From JAXMEB01 sp046348545 (GTDB taxonomy: Bacteria; Pseudomonadota; Gammaproteobacteria; Berkiellales; Berkiellaceae), in contig JAXMEB010000003.1 of NCBI GenBank assembly GCA_046348545.1, positions 682,001-746,000 on the forward strand: a DNA stretch of 64,000 nt, read 5' to 3'. Below the pieces are notes generated by a model that was not told where the DNA came from, ran no database searches, and saw only the letters and a program-made list of their open reading frames with translations. Both the position numbers and the translations under genes were made by a program. This document shows positions 51,386-59,611 of this stretch, in pieces; position 1 is the stretch's first letter; each line of letters starts with the position of its first letter.

Positions 51386-53371
51386 ATGGCGAGCGCACCG
51401 CTGCAAGAATTAGCCAATGCCATTCGAGCCTTAAGCATGGACGCGGTGGAAAAGGCCCAATCAGGTCACCCGGGTATGCCAATGGGCATGGCCGATATTG
51501 CGACTGTACTTTGGCAGGAGTTTTTACACCATTGTCCAAGTGACCCAAACTGGCCAAATCGAGATCGTTTTGTTTTATCTAATGGCCATGGCGCCATGCT
51601 TCAATATGCCTTATTGCATCTGAGTGGATATGCGCTTTCAATTGAAGATATCAAACAATTTAGACAGCTTCATTCGCTGACAGCTGGACACCCTGAAAAT
51701 CACACTCCGGGTATTGAAACCACAACAGGCCCATTAGGTCAAGGTCTTGCCAACGCGGTAGGGATGGCGATTGCAGAAAAGCAATTGGCCGCAACATTTA
51801 ACCGGCCTGGGCATGACATCATCGATCATTCCACCTATGTCTTTTTGGGCGATGGTTGTTTAATGGAGGGGGTTTCACACGAAGCGTGTTCTTTAGCGGG
51901 TACATTGGGTTTAGGTAAGCTCATTGCGATTTGGGATGATAACCGAATTTCAATCGATGGTGATGTAGAGACCTGGTTCACAGACGATACGGTCCAGCGT
52001 TTTAAGGCGTATGGTTGGCATGTCATTGGGGGTATTGATGGTCATCAACCTGATGCGATTCGCCAGGCTATTTTGGAAGCCAAACAAGAAACTAAACGCC
52101 CCACGCTAATCTGTTGCCGGACAACAATAGGCTATGGTGCGCCCAATAAAGGAGGCACAGCAGATTGTCACGGTGCCCCATTGGGTGCTTCTGAAATCCA
52201 AGCTACACGCCTCAAATTGGGGTGGCCATATCCACCGTTTGAGATCCCAGATCATATTTATGCCGCTTGGAACGCTAAAGAAAAAGGCGAGATGTTAAAA
52301 CGTGATTGGGAAACGCGTTTTAAAGCGTATGGTGAGAAGTTTCCTGAGCTAGCAGCGGAATGGCGGCGTCGTATGGCAGGCGAGTTGCCAAATGACTTTA
52401 AAGCACGCTGTTGCAAACTGATTGAAAATGCGCAAAGTGAGAAAAAGGCTGTTGCAACTCGCAAAGCTTCTCATACTGTCATTGCTGAGTTAGCGCCCTT
52501 ATTACCAGAAATGTTGGGTGGCTCTGCTGATTTAACGGGTTCAAATTTAACAGATTGGCCCGATTGCAGGGCGATGACTCATCAGCATCCTGGGCAATAT
52601 TTACATTATGGTGTCCGTGAATTTGGCATGGCTGCTATCATGAATGGTTTGAGCTTGTACGGTGGTTTCCGTCCATTTGGTGGTACCTTCCTGACATTCC
52701 TAGATTATATGCGCTCAGCGGTTCGCATGTCGGGGATTATGTCTTTGCCCGTTGTGTATGTATTGACCCATGATTCGATTGGGCTCGGCGAAGATGGGCC
52801 CACGCATCAACCCGTTGAACATTTCGCTATCTTAAGAGCAACACCCAATGTCTCACTGTGGCGGCCAGCAGATGCCGTGGAAACTATTGTCGCTTGGCAA
52901 ACAGCATTAGAGCGAACGACGGGGCCCACCTGTTTAGCGTTGTCTCGTCAGACACTCCCCTTTCTTGAGCGCACGTCAGAGCAAATTCGAGATATTTCAA
53001 AAGGGGGATATATCTTAAAGGAAGTCGAAGCACCTCAATTAGTTCTCATTTCAACCGGATCTGAAGTGAGTTTATGTATGGAAGCAGGTAAACGATTATT
53101 GGCTGAAGGTATATCTGTACAAGTTGTTTCTTTGCCTTGCTGGGATGTATTCGATGCGCAATCTGATGAATACAAAGCAAAAGTTTTACCAGATGTTCCG
53201 CGCTTAGCTGTTGAAGCGGGTAGCCCTATGGGTTGGGCTAAGTATGTAGGTGGAAAAGGCAAGATACTGGGCGTTGACACATTTGGCTATTCGGGGCCAT
53301 ATCAAAAGGTCTATGAACATTTTGGGCTTACTGTAGAGAACATCGTGGCGCAAGCTAAAGAAATTCTTTAA
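51386..53371 (+). CDS. tkt: Transketolase
   Basis: A 661-residue TPP enzyme. ALSMDAVEKAQSGHPGMPMGMAD is the start signature. TTGPLGQGLANAVGMAIAE, FLGDGCLMEGVSHEA and WDDNRISIDG (TPP site) follow, then REFGMAAIMNGLSLYGGFRPFGGTF and DSIGLGEDGPTHQPVE. It links pentose phosphates and glycolysis. It opens the tkt-gap-pgk-fba cluster common in Legionella and Coxiella relatives. A GGGAGCAAG site precedes the ATG. Confidence 0.97.
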   Translation: MASAPLQELANAIRALSMDAVEKAQSGHPGMPMGMADIATVLWQEFLHHCPSDPNWPNRDRFVLSNGHGAMLQYALLHLSGYALSIEDIKQFRQLHSLTAGHPENHTPGIETTTGPLGQGLANAVGMAIAEKQLAATFNRPGHDIIDHSTYVFLGDGCLMEGVSHEACSLAGTLGLGKLIAIWDDNRISIDGDVETWFTDDTVQRFKAYGWHVIGGIDGHQPDAIRQAILEAKQETKRPTLICCRTTIGYGAPNKGGTADCHGAPLGASEIQATRLKLGWPYPPFEIPDHIYAAWNAKEKGEMLKRDWETRFKAYGEKFPELAAEWRRRMAGELPNDFKARCCKLIENAQSEKKAVATRKASHTVIAELAPLLPEMLGGSADLTGSNLTDWPDCRAMTHQHPGQYLHYGVREFGMAAIMNGLSLYGGFRPFGGTFLTFLDYMRSAVRMSGIMSLPVVYVLTHDSIGLGEDGPTHQPVEHFAILRATPNVSLWRPADAVETIVAWQTALERTTGPTCLALSRQTLPFLERTSEQIRDISKGGYILKEVEAPQLVLISTGSEVSLCMEAGKRLLAEGISVQVVSLPCWDVFDAQSDEYKAKVLPDVPRLAVEAGSPMGWAKYVGGKGKILGVDTFGYSGPYQKVYEHFGLTVENIVAQAKEIL

Positions 53372-53392
53372 TCATGTATTTGGGAGATCATC

Positions 53393-54412
53393 ATGACAGT
53401 TAAAATAGCAATCAATGGCTATGGTCGCATTGGCCGTAACATTTTAAGGGCCATTTACGAAAGTAATCGTCAAAATGATATTAAAATTCTGGCGATTAAT
53501 GATTTAGGCGATCCCCAGACCAATGCGCATTTAACGCGTTATGATACAGCACATGGCCGCTTTAATGGCGAAGTTGCTGTGGGCAGTGATGGCAGCATGA
53601 TCGTCAATGGTGATGAAATTCAGGTATTCTCTTCACGTGATCCTAAAGCATTACCCTGGCGTAACCTTGGTATTGACGTTGTTTTAGAATGCACCGGATT
53701 ATTCGCTAGTCGCGACAAAGCCAGCATGCATCTTGAGGCGGGCGCCAAGAAAGTCCTCATATCAGCTCCCGCTGGTAGTGATGTCGATGCTACGGTGGTT
53801 TATGGTGTCAATCATCAAATCATTAAAGCAAGTGATAAAATCGTTTCAAATGCTTCTTGTACGACGAATTGTCTTGCACCACTCGTTAAACCTTTGCATG
53901 AAAAATTGGGGGTGATTAGTGGTTTGATGACAACGATTCATGCTTATACCAATGATCAAGTACTCACGGATGTTTACCATACTGATTTACGTAGGGCTCG
54001 TTCAGCAACGCATTCAATGATTCCCACAAAGACAGGTGCGGCTGCTGCGGTTGGATTAGTGCTTCCAGAGTTGGAAGGTAAATTAGATGGATTTGCGATG
54101 CGTGTTCCTACGATCAATGTGTCTGTTGTCGATCTCACTTTTACTGCAGAGCGTCAAACTTCAGTAAAAGAAGTGAATCAAATTTTAAAGCAAGCTTCAG
54201 AAGAGGGTGCTTTAAAGGGTGTTCTGACGTACAACGAGGGGCCATTGGTTTCTATTGATTTCAATCATAATCCAGCATCTTCTATTTTCGATGCAACTCA
54301 AACGAAGGTGATTGGTAATTTAGTCAAAGTATTGGCTTGGTATGATAACGAATGGGGCTTCTCTAATCGGATGGTAGATGTTGCCATCAGCATGATGAAT
54401 GCCGGGAAGTAG
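53393..54412 (+). CDS. gap: Glyceraldehyde-3-phosphate dehydrogenase
   Basis: A 339-residue enzyme. INGYGRIGRNILRA is the NAD loop. SNASCTTNCLAPLVKPLHE carries the catalytic cysteine, and the HAYTNDQVLTDVYHTDLRRAR segment the histidine. The C-terminal WYDNEWGFSNRMVD is standard. Second gene of the glycolytic cluster, 21 bases after tkt. Confidence 0.98.
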   Translation: MTVKIAINGYGRIGRNILRAIYESNRQNDIKILAINDLGDPQTNAHLTRYDTAHGRFNGEVAVGSDGSMIVNGDEIQVFSSRDPKALPWRNLGIDVVLECTGLFASRDKASMHLEAGAKKVLISAPAGSDVDATVVYGVNHQIIKASDKIVSNASCTTNCLAPLVKPLHEKLGVISGLMTTIHAYTNDQVLTDVYHTDLRRARSATHSMIPTKTGAAAAVGLVLPELEGKLDGFAMRVPTINVSVVDLTFTAERQTSVKEVNQILKQASEEGALKGVLTYNEGPLVSIDFNHNPASSIFDATQTKVIGNLVKVLAWYDNEWGFSNRMVDVAISMMNAGK

Positions 54413-54417
54413 TGCAT

Positions 54418-55581
54418 ATGTTTACATTTTCAGATTATCCCTTTAAGGGCCAACGTGTTCTTGTTCGAGAGGATTTTAATGTGCCTCTCAAAGATGGGGA
54501 AGTTTTAGATGACTCACGTTTGCGTGCAGCAGTTCCAACACTGCAGCACTTGATTAAAGCAGGCGCTGCAGTAATGATTCTTTCTCATTTTGGTCGTCCG
54601 CAAGAAGGTCAATTTTCAACTGAATTTTCCTTGGCGCCAGTTGCTGATGCGCTGAGTAAATTGCTGGATCGGCCCGTTGAATTGGTTTCTGAGTGGCGGA
54701 ATCTGAAAGTAGAGCCTGGTCATGTCGTGTTGATCGAAAATATTCGTTTTGAAAAAGGTGAGAATAGCAATGACCCAATCCTTGCAAAAGCATTAGCCTC
54801 TATTTGCGATATTGTTGTGATGGATGCTTTTGCTGTTTCTCATCGCGCGTCTGCTTCAACGGTCGGTGTCGTTGAAGTTGCGAAACAGGCTATTGCAGGT
54901 CCTTTGTTAGAAGGGGAATTGTTCGCGTTAAATCAAGCCTTCACAAGTCCAAAGCGGCCTTTAGTTGCTGTGGTGGGTGGTAGTAAAGTTTCGACCAAAT
55001 TAGATGTCTTAAAATCATTGATTGAAAAAGTGGATACTTTAATTGTAGGTGGTGGTATTGCCAATACATTCTTGGTTGCGGCAGGCCAATCAATTGGTGA
55101 ATCTCTTTATGAGCCATCGCTGGTTGAGACAGCTAAACAGTTATTGCACTATGCAAAAGAACATAGCAAAACGATTTTGCTACCTATTGATACGATCGTT
55201 TCAAATGATATTCAGGCATCCTCCGGTGTAATTAAAACACTTAAAGAAATCCAGCCGCATGATAAAATTTTTGACATAGGGCCCAGAGCGATTGAAGCTT
55301 TGAAGCGGACACTTGCTAATGCGGCAACTGTGATCTGGAACGGCCCTGTTGGCGTCTTTGAGAATGCTGCTTTTGCGGAAGGAACCAAAGCGCTAGCTCA
55401 AGCGATTGCTGAAAGCGATGCTTTCTCGCTAGCAGGTGGTGGAGAGACACTGGCTGCGATCAGTCAATTTCATGTGACTGATCGGATTTCATATATTTCA
55501 ACTGGCGGTGGCGCTTTTCTCGAATGGTTAGCAGGGGAAACCTTGCCCGCCGTGGCCGCTTTAGCCAACAAGAATCATTAA
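54418..55581 (+). CDS. pgk: Phosphoglycerate kinase
   Basis: A 387-residue kinase with the family motifs KGQRVLVREDFNVPLKDG, ILSHFGRPQEG, RPLVAVVGGSKVSTKLDVL, IVGGGIANTFL and VIWNGPVGVFE. LAGGGETLAAI and STGGGAFLEWLAG close the nucleotide site. The ATG at 54418 fits the family; a GTG at 54412 is in frame. It starts right after gap. No pyk gene lies between pgk and fba. Confidence 0.98.
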   Translation: MFTFSDYPFKGQRVLVREDFNVPLKDGEVLDDSRLRAAVPTLQHLIKAGAAVMILSHFGRPQEGQFSTEFSLAPVADALSKLLDRPVELVSEWRNLKVEPGHVVLIENIRFEKGENSNDPILAKALASICDIVVMDAFAVSHRASASTVGVVEVAKQAIAGPLLEGELFALNQAFTSPKRPLVAVVGGSKVSTKLDVLKSLIEKVDTLIVGGGIANTFLVAAGQSIGESLYEPSLVETAKQLLHYAKEHSKTILLPIDTIVSNDIQASSGVIKTLKEIQPHDKIFDIGPRAIEALKRTLANAATVIWNGPVGVFENAAFAEGTKALAQAIAESDAFSLAGGGETLAAISQFHVTDRISYISTGGGAFLEWLAGETLPAVAALANKNH

Positions 55582-55592
55582 GGAGAGAAAGT

Positions 55593-56657
55593 ATGGCTAT
55601 TATTACATTAAGACAATTGTTAGATCATGCTGCAGAACATGGATATGGTATTCCAGCGTTTAACGTTAATAATCTAGAACAAATGCGCGCTATCATGGAA
55701 GCGGCAGACAAGACCAAAAGCCCGGTGATTGTTCAGGCCTCAGCGGGTGCTAGAAAATATGCGGGTCCTCGTTTTTTAAAGTACCTCATTGTGGCTGCGG
55801 TTGAAGAATTCCCGCATGTACCTGTTTGTATGCATCAGGATCATGGTGCCTCGCCGGCAGTTTGCCAGCAATCCATTCAGCTTGGGTTTACCTCCGTAAT
55901 GATGGATGGTTCTCTTAAAGAAGACATGAAAACGCCTTCAACTTTTGAATACAATGTTGAAACCACTCGCTTGGCGGTGAATATGGCCCATGCATGTGGG
56001 GTATCAGTTGAGGGTGAATTAGGATGCTTAGGATCTTTAGAAACGGGACATGCTGGTAAGGAAGACGGTTCTGGTGCGGAAGGTAAATTAAGCAAGGAGA
56101 TGCTTTTAACTGATCCAAATGAAGCTGCGGAATTTGTAAAAGCAACCAAAGTAGATGCTTTAGCGATCGCGATTGGGACCAGCCATGGTGCCTATAAATT
56201 CTCTCGTCCACCCACAGGTGATATTTTAGCGATTGACAGAATCAAGGCGATACATAAACGTATCCCAGATACCCATCTAGTCATGCACGGCTCTTCTTCT
56301 GTTCCACAAGATTGGCTGGCAATTATTAATGAATTTGGTGGTGATTTAGGTGAAACTTATGGAGTGCCGGTTTCAGAAATTCAAGAAGGTATTAAACATG
56401 GTGTTCGTAAAGTGAATATTGATACCGATTTGCGTTTAGCGGCCACCGGAGCGATTCGTCGTTTTCTACATCAAAATCCAGCTGAATTCGATCCACGTAA
56501 ATATCTTAAGGTTTCTGTCGATGCCATGCGAGATATTTGTATAGCGCGTTATGAAGCGTTTGGAACAGCAGGTCACGCAGAAAAGATCCGTCCTATCATG
56601 CTAGAAGACATGGCAAAGCGGTATCAATCTGGTCAGCTCGATCCTCGAGTTGAATAA
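55593..56657 (+). CDS. fba: Fructose-bisphosphate aldolase class II (Calvin-cycle type)
   Basis: A 354-residue zinc aldolase. The start ITLRQLLDHAAEHGYGIPAF fits the CbbA/FbaA subtype. It has VCMHQDHGASP (zinc ligands), EGELGCLGSLETGHAGKEDG and DALAIAIGTSHGAYKF. LVMHGSSSVPQDW and KVNIDTDLRLA follow. A strong AGGAG site 8 bases before the ATG decides the start, although the frame is open well into pgk. Last of the cluster. Confidence 0.97.
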   Translation: MAIITLRQLLDHAAEHGYGIPAFNVNNLEQMRAIMEAADKTKSPVIVQASAGARKYAGPRFLKYLIVAAVEEFPHVPVCMHQDHGASPAVCQQSIQLGFTSVMMDGSLKEDMKTPSTFEYNVETTRLAVNMAHACGVSVEGELGCLGSLETGHAGKEDGSGAEGKLSKEMLLTDPNEAAEFVKATKVDALAIAIGTSHGAYKFSRPPTGDILAIDRIKAIHKRIPDTHLVMHGSSSVPQDWLAIINEFGGDLGETYGVPVSEIQEGIKHGVRKVNIDTDLRLAATGAIRRFLHQNPAEFDPRKYLKVSVDAMRDICIARYEAFGTAGHAEKIRPIMLEDMAKRYQSGQLDPRVE

Positions 56658-56672
56658 TTATCAACGAGATTA

Positions 56673-57341
56673 TTGTTGCTAAGGTTTAGTTTTTACCCTT
56701 TTCTTTCGATGGCCTTCGTGAGCTTCTTATTGATTGCGAATGTTCAGGGTCCGAAGTTATTTACTTGGGGCCCTTTTATTTTGCCTGTTAGTATCTTTGT
56801 GTTTCCCATGACCTATGTTCTGTCGGTTGCTATCACAGAAGTATATGGTTACCTAGCTGCAAGAAGAGTCATTTGGTTTGCCTTTTTCATGAATCTTGTT
56901 ATGGCACTTAGTTTTCAAGTTGCGATTCAAATTCCAGCGATGGAAGAGTGGATGCATCAAGAAGCCTATGCAACCGTTCTAGGGTTCTCATCTCGTGTTG
57001 TTGCTGCAAGCTTAACAGCTTATTTCGTCAGTGAATTTTTAAATGCGTATCTTGTCTCAAAACTTAAAGTAAAACATCAAGGGCGCAACTTTTGGTTGAG
57101 AGCTATACTGAGTATGTCAATTGCTGAAGCGTTAGGCACGTTTGTGGTGATCACACTCGCATTTGCAGGCACGATTTCATTCCAAGCCTGGTGGCACCTT
57201 TTAGTGGGCTATTATTGCTTCAAAGTAACTTATGCTGTCATTGCAACACCTATACTCGCTCGAGTTGTTAAAGCGATTAAAGCGCGAGAGCAAGTTGATG
57301 TCTTTGATAGTAAGACGAATTTTAATCCGTTTGGGGTATAA
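56673..57341 (+). CDS. VUT-family permease (YhhQ-like queuosine precursor transporter)
   Basis: A 222-residue membrane protein with six hydrophobic helices. SIFVFPMTYVLSVAITEVYGY and FLNAYLVSKLKVKHQGRNFWLRA are the VUT/YhhQ signatures. YhhQ takes up preQ0/preQ1 for queuosine synthesis. The start is uncertain: a TTG at 56673 gives the full length, and the first ATG in frame (56709) would shorten the first helix region. It follows fba by 15 bases. Confidence 0.85.
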   Translation: MLLRFSFYPFLSMAFVSFLLIANVQGPKLFTWGPFILPVSIFVFPMTYVLSVAITEVYGYLAARRVIWFAFFMNLVMALSFQVAIQIPAMEEWMHQEAYATVLGFSSRVVAASLTAYFVSEFLNAYLVSKLKVKHQGRNFWLRAILSMSIAEALGTFVVITLAFAGTISFQAWWHLLVGYYCFKVTYAVIATPILARVVKAIKAREQVDVFDSKTNFNPFGV

Positions 57342-57376
57342 TCAAAATTTGAAACTGCCCGCCTTAGCCTAATAGG

Positions 57377-57416
57377 TAATACAGGCATTCAGGCAAAGGT
57401 TTACTCACCTGTATTT
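57377..57416. terminator. Hairpin after the permease gene
   Basis: AATACAGG (57377-57384) and CCTGTATT (57409-57416) form an 8-base stem with a 24-base loop about 35 bases after the stop codon, followed by TTCC. The loop is long and the T-run short, so a terminator role is only probable. Confidence 0.35.
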
Positions 57417-57569
57417 TCCAGGTCTGCAATTTGCAAATTTTCTTTGCACTCTTTTAGAATCCATCGATCATTTTTCTTTGTTAGTTTGATTATCTGCTTT
57501 AGAGGTTAATTAAGCGCTATAGAGAATTGATCTTACATGATTTATGAAAGAGATCTAACAGATTAAGGA

Positions 57570-57840
57570 AACCTCAGTTCGGAGTTTTTTGGGAACTATC
57601 GTCATCCCGCACAGCGGTCATCACACGAAGTGTGTAGCGTCTGATGCGGGATCCAGACTTTTATTAAATCTCAGCTAATCATTTGATTGCTGATATTTTT
57701 AGAGGCTCAATCGCATAAGCGGCCAAGGTCGCGTGAATACTAGATTCCGCATCACACGCTGCGCACTTCGTGCGCTTATCGCTGTGCGGAATGACGTCAT
57801 TACAAACCAACCCTGCCTTCAAAAACTCCGAACTGAGGTT
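57570..57840. mobile_element. 271-bp MITE-like element with perfect 20-bp terminal inverted repeats
   Basis: AACCTCAGTTCGGAGTTTTT at 57570-57589 is an exact inverse of 57821-57840. Inside lie two further hairpins of REP type (57601-57656, ATCCCGC...GCGGGAT, and 57740-57796, ATTCCGC...GCGGAAT) in opposite orientation. There is no gene in it. The gap 57342-58312 (about 970 bases) holds this element, a REP hairpin, an IS relic and P7. Confidence 0.75.
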
Positions 57841-57858
57841 ATAGTAGCCTACTTTAAG

Positions 57859-57917
57859 CTGGATTCCCGCTTTCGCCGTGCCTACGCTAAAGCCTCGGCA
57901 GACTCGCGGGAATGACG
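57859..57917. repeat. 59-bp REP-like hairpin, second copy
   Basis: 58 of 59 bases match 23236-23294, same orientation (GGATTCCCGC...GCGGGAATGAC). Confidence 0.9.
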
Positions 57918-57958
57918 GCTTTCGTGAACCAAGCCTATTCATAGCGAAGTAAAATAAA

Positions 57959-58304
57959 ATGACAAGGATGGTTATTGATGACCCAATGTGTTCAAAATTA
58001 GAGCGTTTATTGGCTTCACCAAAAGGAAGACACGGTCAGAATGACCGTCAATTTATAGAAGCTATACCCACAACAGATGATTTTTCGGGTACCTGCCTGC
58101 GCTCTTCGAGCTTCAGCAGGCATGGGCGCCGAACGTTCGAGACGCAGGAGTGTACACAAAGTACATGACTGCGTTGAGAATCGCGAAGGCAATCCGCAGG
58201 GGAGCGTAGGCAGGTAATCGAAAAATCATCTGTTATGGGTATAAGATGGTGTTACGCATATGCTGGAGAGATAGTCAGAGCATTTCTTCCCAGCGGTTAC
58301 GGTG
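57959..58304 (+). pseudogene. IS5-family transposase relic interrupted by palindromic element P7
   Basis: From the ATG at 57959, the frame CSKLERLLASPKGRHGQNDR and QFIEA matches the start of IS5-family transposases (xxLLPxxKGRxGRDxRxFIEA). It is cut at 58063 by P7. After P7 a fragment MVLRICWRD may continue it (IS5: LRTGxxWRD). The rest of the transposase is missing. The downstream continuation is weaker evidence than the N-terminal match. Confidence 0.6.
58063..58243. repeat. Palindromic element mosaic copy P7 (181 bp)
   Basis: In inverted orientation to P1-P5. It joins the P1-type centre (GCGCCGAACGTTCGAGACGC, then GTACACAAAGTACATGACTG) with P6-type pieces (GAGCGTAGGCAGGTAATCGA) at both sides, and has the common ends TATACCCACAACAGATGA and TCATCTGTTATGGGTATA. 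It suggests recombination or nested insertion between variants. Confidence 0.9.
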
Positions 58305-58312
58305 AGTGAGGA

Positions 58313-58942
58313 CTACTTTAAAAACTGTTCACCTTTAATTTTATCCCATACCGTTTCGAGGATAATAGGTTGTGCTTCAGCTGTTGGGTGAATCCCATCT
58401 GCTTGCATCAGTTTGGGATCGAGAGCAACTTTGTCTAGCAAGAAGGGTACTAAAGGCAGATCAAATTTATCAGCAAGCCTTGTGTAAATATTTTCAAATG
58501 CTGTGATATAGACTTCGCCATAATTCGGTGGCAACGTCATACCGATTAACAGTACTTTAGAACAGTTTTTTTGACTCATGTTGATGAGAGTCTCTAAATT
58601 CTTTTCGGTTTGCTTAATATTAAGTCCCCGTAATCCATCATTGCCGCCGAGTTCAATGATGACCCATTTGGGGTGATGCTTTTTTAACCCAATAGGCAAT
58701 TTTTTAAGACCGTCCTGTGTCGTATCACCGCTTTGACTCAAGTTGATCACTTTCGCAGCCAGATGCTGATCATCTATTTTTTTTTGTAAGAGATTCACCC
58801 AACCTGAATCAAGTGAGATCCCATGCGCCGCACTTAAGCTATCTCCCAGAATAAGTAGAGTCGGTTCATTAGCTTGGCTTAGTATGGGAATTAAGCTTAC
58901 TGTTACCAAAATGATTCTAATAAATTGTAGAATAAATTTCAT
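58313..58942 (-). CDS. tesA: TesA-like arylesterase/lysophospholipase
   Basis: A 209-residue SGNH hydrolase with a signal peptide (about 1-25, LQFIRIILVTVSLIPILSQA). LLILGDSLSAAHGI has the nucleophile serine and ELGGNDGLRG is block III. The end DGIHPTAEAQPIILETVW has the catalytic Asp and His. Periplasmic thioesterase/lipase activity is expected. Its start lies 9 bases from the start of the divergent ABC gene, the tesA-ybbA layout known from E. coli. Confidence 0.94.
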   Translation of the reverse strand: MKFILQFIRIILVTVSLIPILSQANEPTLLILGDSLSAAHGISLDSGWVNLLQKKIDDQHLAAKVINLSQSGDTTQDGLKKLPIGLKKHHPKWVIIELGGNDGLRGLNIKQTEKNLETLINMSQKNCSKVLLIGMTLPPNYGEVYITAFENIYTRLADKFDLPLVPFLLDKVALDPKLMQADGIHPTAEAQPIILETVWDKIKGEQFLK

Positions 58943-58951
58943 AGGTGATGA

Positions 58952-59611
58952 ATGATCCAGATCCGCGCTGATCGTCTCTCAAAACGAGTAGAGACACCCA
59001 CTATACTCACAATATTAGATCAGATCACCCTTTCCGTTCCCGCGAGCGAAAGCTTAGCCATACTGGGGCCTTCTGGTTCTGGGAAAACGACCCTGCTAAG
59101 TTTGCTAGCCGGATTAGATAAACCAACAGAAGGTAATATATTTTGGGATAACACCAACATTTGCAGACTCACTGAAGCGCAGCGTACAACGCTTCGATTG
59201 GGAAATGTGGGCTTTGTATTTCAAAACTTTCAGCTACTACCACATCTCACTGCATTAGAGAATGTTGAAATTGCCCTTGAACTTTGTGATCAAGATAGTG
59301 AAGACGCTGCTAGAGCAATGCTTGCCAAAGTTGGGCTTGAGAAAAGATTAAAGCATTATCCTCGCCAACTCTCCGGCGGTGAGCAACAGCGTGTAGCCTT
59401 AGCGCGTGCTTATGTGATGAGACCTAAGGTCTTATTTGCAGATGAGCCAACAGGTAATCTCGATTGGCAGACGGCTCAAATCATAAAAAATCTACTCGCT
59501 GAATTGAATCAGATCTATAAAACCACACTGATTATTGCAACTCATGCGAAGGTGCTCGCTGACATCTGTCATCAGGTATTAGAGCTACAACTCGGACGTT
59601 TGGAGTCATAG
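58952..59611 (+). CDS. ybbA: ABC transporter ATP-binding protein (YbbA-like)
   Basis: A 219-residue MacB/LolD-type ATPase. Walker A is LGPSGSGKTTLLSLLAG, Q-loop VFQNFQLLPHLTALENV, signature LSGGEQQRVALARAY, and Walker B VLFADEPTGNLD. It pairs with the following large permease. With tesA divergent and the permease downstream, the operon equals ybbAP. An AGGTGATGA site precedes the ATG. Confidence 0.93.
   Translation: MIQIRADRLSKRVETPTILTILDQITLSVPASESLAILGPSGSGKTTLLSLLAGLDKPTEGNIFWDNTNICRLTEAQRTTLRLGNVGFVFQNFQLLPHLTALENVEIALELCDQDSEDAARAMLAKVGLEKRLKHYPRQLSGGEQQRVALARAYVMRPKVLFADEPTGNLDWQTAQIIKNLLAELNQIYKTTLIIATHAKVLADICHQVLELQLGRLES

Noticed and set aside
57959..58168. 69-codon plus-strand frame as a real gene
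   Set aside because: Its first half is an IS5-type transposase start and its second half is element P7; a relic, not a gene.
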